From contig NZ_JAABOO010000002.1 of NCBI RefSeq assembly GCF_010671605.1, positions 868,001 to 932,000 on the forward strand: a DNA stretch of 64,000 nucleotides, read 5' to 3'. The notes beneath the pieces were generated by a model, which had not been told where the DNA came from, searched no databases, and was given only the letters and a program-made list of their open reading frames with translations. The position numbers were made by a program, and so were the translations under genes. Within the stretch, counting starts at the first letter, position 1. Each line of letters starts with the position of its first letter. This document shows, piece by piece, positions 61,848 through 64,000 of this stretch. This DNA comes from Leptobacterium flavescens. GTDB taxonomy: Bacteria > Bacteroidota > Bacteroidia > Flavobacteriales > Flavobacteriaceae.

Positions 61848-64000
61848 ATGAAAAAGATTTTATTATTCTTCCTGTTTTTTTTCTCATGTGCTGCAGTATC
61901 TCTGGCACAGGATAAAAATGATTCCAACACTGTGATCGATTCTTATCAGCAGTATTTCGAACTCCCCAGAGAAACCATCTTTTTACACCTCAACAAAAGT
62001 ACCTATCTGGTCGGAGAGGAAATATGGTTTAAAGGTTATATCTACGATCGGCAAAAGAATACTCCTGCCACCAGAACATCCAATATCCATATCGGGGTTT
62101 ATGACGATAAGGGTAATCAGATCGATAAAAAACTCTTTCTGGGCTTTAACGGATACACCCGGGGGAATATCGCCATCGATTCTACTTTTGCCAGCGGGGA
62201 ATACTATATTAAAGCTTCCACCAACTGGATGCGGAACTTTACCGAAGACGATTCCTTTGTTCAAAAAATACGCATTGTCAACAAAAAAGCACCCCAACCG
62301 GATCTGGGAGTAGTAAAATACGACCTGCAGCTATTACCCGAAGGTGGGCATCTGATAGAAGGTGTCGAGAATACTCTCGGTTTTAAACTGACAGATCAGA
62401 ATGGTTTTGGAGTGGAGATCGAGAAAGGCGCCCTCATGGATGCTGACGGGAATACCCTCCTGGAGTTTAAAGCCAACTCCTTTGGAATGGGAAAATTTGC
62501 GGTAACCCCTCAAAAAGGACAATCTTACAAAGTAGTAACTACTCTTTTTAACGGGGAAAAGATAGAAACTCCCTTCCCGGAGGTAAAAGACAAAGGGATC
62601 GGGGTATCAGTAAATAACCAGGCTAAAGAAAACGTGATCATCGCTTTAAGGACCAACGATCTTACCCTGGAGGATATAGATTCCAGACAGTTCCAGTTGC
62701 TGATCCATAAAAACGGAAAATATTCCAGAACCATCATCCCCTTTAAGATGGGAAGAAAGAACACTCTGATCTCCTTTAAAAGGGAAAATTTGTTCAAGGG
62801 TATTAATATCATTACCCTCTTTGACGAAAACGGAAATCCGGTGCTGGAACGTATGTTCTTTAACAACCACGAGATAGAATATCCCACTGTTTCGGTAACG
62901 AACACCGCTGCTGATGAGGATTCCCTCAGTATTAAATTCAGGTTCAACGGGAAAGGAAAGGACCTTCTGAGCTTCAGTGTTTCTGTTTTACCGGAAGATA
63001 CCAGATCCTATGAACACAGAGAAAATATTATTTCCGCTTTCTTTTTAAAACCATATCTCAAAGGTTTTGTGGAGGATCCGTCATACTATTTTAAGGATAT
63101 CAACAATAAGAAAAGTTACGATCTGGATCTTTTATTGCTTACCCAGGGATGGAGTCGATACGACTGGGATCAGATCTTTAACCATAGACCTAAACAGCTC
63201 TTTAAGTTCAGGAACGGACTTACTCTGAAAGGGCGTTTTAACGAGAAAAAGTTAGAGGAGTATGAAGAGTTCTTTATTCTTCCTTCTGCTAATCAAACTT
63301 CAAAAAGAGTGGAATTATCAGGGCCTCAATTTGAGCTCAAAAACCTTTTCCCAAAGGATAAAGATACCCTGAGGATTGCCCTCATCAATAAGAAAAATGA
63401 TCTGGTAAAACCCAAACTATCGGCAAATTTAATAAGGGAGACCGGTACAGACAGGATCACCCGTTTATTTGAATCACCCTTCTACAGGCTTAATGCCCCT
63501 TCTGTTCCGGAGGGATTCCTCAGTAATAAAGTAACTCCCCTGGATGAAGTAGTGCTAAGAGAAAAAAGAAAAGAAGTACGAGATCCGGATGCTTTTGGAC
63601 CTCAGATAGTACAGCGGGTTGATGAAAAATTTGCTCAGCAGTATTTTTATATCAATCAATATATTGAATCCAGAGGATATGCCGTAAGCGAAGACATTAG
63701 CCGGGGAACGGTAAATATAAGATTAAGAGTTCCCCGTACCTTTAATTCCAGAGAACCCGCTTTATTCATTAACGGAGTCCCCAGTTTTGATTATGATTTT
63801 CTTTTCAGGTTGCCATCGAGTGCTATCGAAAAAATTATTGTAGATCAAAATGGTTACGGGGCCGGGATCAGAGGGGCAAATGGAGTAATTAAGATATGGC
63901 TGAGATCTACCCCATTGAGAAAAAATACCGGAAACGGTGCGTTACCTTTCTTCGAATTACCCATTGAAAGTGGTTTTGCTGAAAATAAAAAGTTCTACAC
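61848..64000 (+). CDS. MG2/TonB-plug-like exported protein, paralogue 3 (cut by window edge)
   Basis: The frame is open from the ATG at 61848 to the end of the window (about 717 residues). It has a signal peptide (cleavage after SLAQ), the MG2-like region, the repeats and the plug-like domain (LFINGVPSFDYDF ... IIVDQNGYGAGIRGANGVIKIW); by comparison with the others about 75 residues are missing. DNA is nearly identical to paralogue 2 in the first 1.1 kb but shares tracts with paralogue 1 further on (about 62847-62880 and 63230-63280), so the gene looks mosaic. Confidence 0.82.
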   Translation, partial: MKKILLFFLFFFSCAAVSLAQDKNDSNTVIDSYQQYFELPRETIFLHLNKSTYLVGEEIWFKGYIYDRQKNTPATRTSNIHIGVYDDKGNQIDKKLFLGFNGYTRGNIAIDSTFASGEYYIKASTNWMRNFTEDDSFVQKIRIVNKKAPQPDLGVVKYDLQLLPEGGHLIEGVENTLGFKLTDQNGFGVEIEKGALMDADGNTLLEFKANSFGMGKFAVTPQKGQSYKVVTTLFNGEKIETPFPEVKDKGIGVSVNNQAKENVIIALRTNDLTLEDIDSRQFQLLIHKNGKYSRTIIPFKMGRKNTLISFKRENLFKGINIITLFDENGNPVLERMFFNNHEIEYPTVSVTNTAADEDSLSIKFRFNGKGKDLLSFSVSVLPEDTRSYEHRENIISAFFLKPYLKGFVEDPSYYFKDINNKKSYDLDLLLLTQGWSRYDWDQIFNHRPKQLFKFRNGLTLKGRFNEKKLEEYEEFFILPSANQTSKRVELSGPQFELKNLFPKDKDTLRIALINKKNDLVKPKLSANLIRETGTDRITRLFESPFYRLNAPSVPEGFLSNKVTPLDEVVLREKRKEVRDPDAFGPQIVQRVDEKFAQQYFYINQYIESRGYAVSEDISRGTVNIRLRVPRTFNSREPALFINGVPSFDYDFLFRLPSSAIEKIIVDQNGYGAGIRGANGVIKIWLRSTPLRKNTGNGALPFFELPIESGFAENKKFY
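61935..63065 (+). repeat. Long direct repeat, copy in paralogue 3
   Basis: Partner of the repeat at 59520-60650. Two near-identical tracts in direct orientation 2.4 kb apart allow deletion or gene conversion between them. Confidence 0.8.

Overview
The window looks like core chromosome of a flavobacterium (Bacteroidota, probably Flavobacteriaceae). The signs are moderate G+C, promoters of the Bacteroidota type (TTTG, about 20 bases, TAnnTTTG), TTG or GTG starts on some genes without a Shine-Dalgarno sequence, and lineage-typical families: PspC and head-GIN proteins, DUF4870, DUF2141, a MoxR/DUF58/DUF4129/DUF4350 operon, and proteins that combine an MG2-like domain with a TonB plug. I saw no insertion sequence, prophage, CRISPR array, tRNA or rRNA. 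The genus cannot be decided from this sequence alone.

Layout. 1-4.8 kb: 5' part of rpsA with a long leader, a Kbp-like BON/LysM protein, cmk and lon. 5.1-8.0 kb: an ECF sigma factor, its probable anti-sigma factor and two exported repetitive beta-structured proteins in one operon. 8.1-11 kb: a lipoprotein, an MFS transporter and an M48 peptidase lipoprotein. 11-19 kb: an alpha-glucan operon on the minus strand (glgE, maltokinase, glgB, GH31 alpha-glucosidase). 19.3-21.4 kb: a collagen-like lipoprotein and three consecutive msrB genes predicted to act in different compartments. 21.6-30.6 kb: DinB-like protein, lpdA, DUF3817, a COG2102 PP-loop enzyme with aroQ, a beta-barrel protein, a possible small RNA, xerD, an amidohydrolase, a YhhN-like membrane protein and ndh. 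30.7-34.6 kb: a second ECF module, an acyltransferase, and a Nudix hydrolase and cyclophilin whose start codons overlap head to head, then a TRIC channel. 34.6-41.7 kb: RDD protein, divergent from SpoIIM-like, membrane, DUF4129, DUF4350, MoxR and DUF58 genes, which look like one membrane-associated MoxR system. 41.8-46.7 kb: DUF2141, dps divergent from oxyR, a conserved 65-residue protein, TIGR00266, DUF4442, DUF4870 and a small M50-like membrane protein. 46.8-50.8 kb: PadR, PspC and head-GIN genes, then trxB. 51-56.9 kb: a lipocalin-like protein, a beta-propeller/VOC fusion, a nitrilase, an M28 peptidase, a TraB/ChaN-like lipoprotein and an arginase-family protein. 57-64 kb: three tandem paralogues of about 800 residues with an N-terminal MG2-like region and a C-terminal plug-like domain but no beta-barrel; the third runs off the window.

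Themes. Oxidative stress recurs (three MsrB, OxyR, Dps, TrxB), as does envelope surveillance (two ECF modules, PadR-PspC-GIN, MoxR-DUF58). The glucan operon makes and branches alpha-glucan from maltose 1-phosphate, although no trehalose synthase (TreS) is encoded nearby. The most under-described parts are the tandem MG2/plug array, which shows mosaic sequence between copies, the MoxR/SpoIIM/RDD operon, the propeller/VOC fusion and the candidate RNA upstream of xerD.
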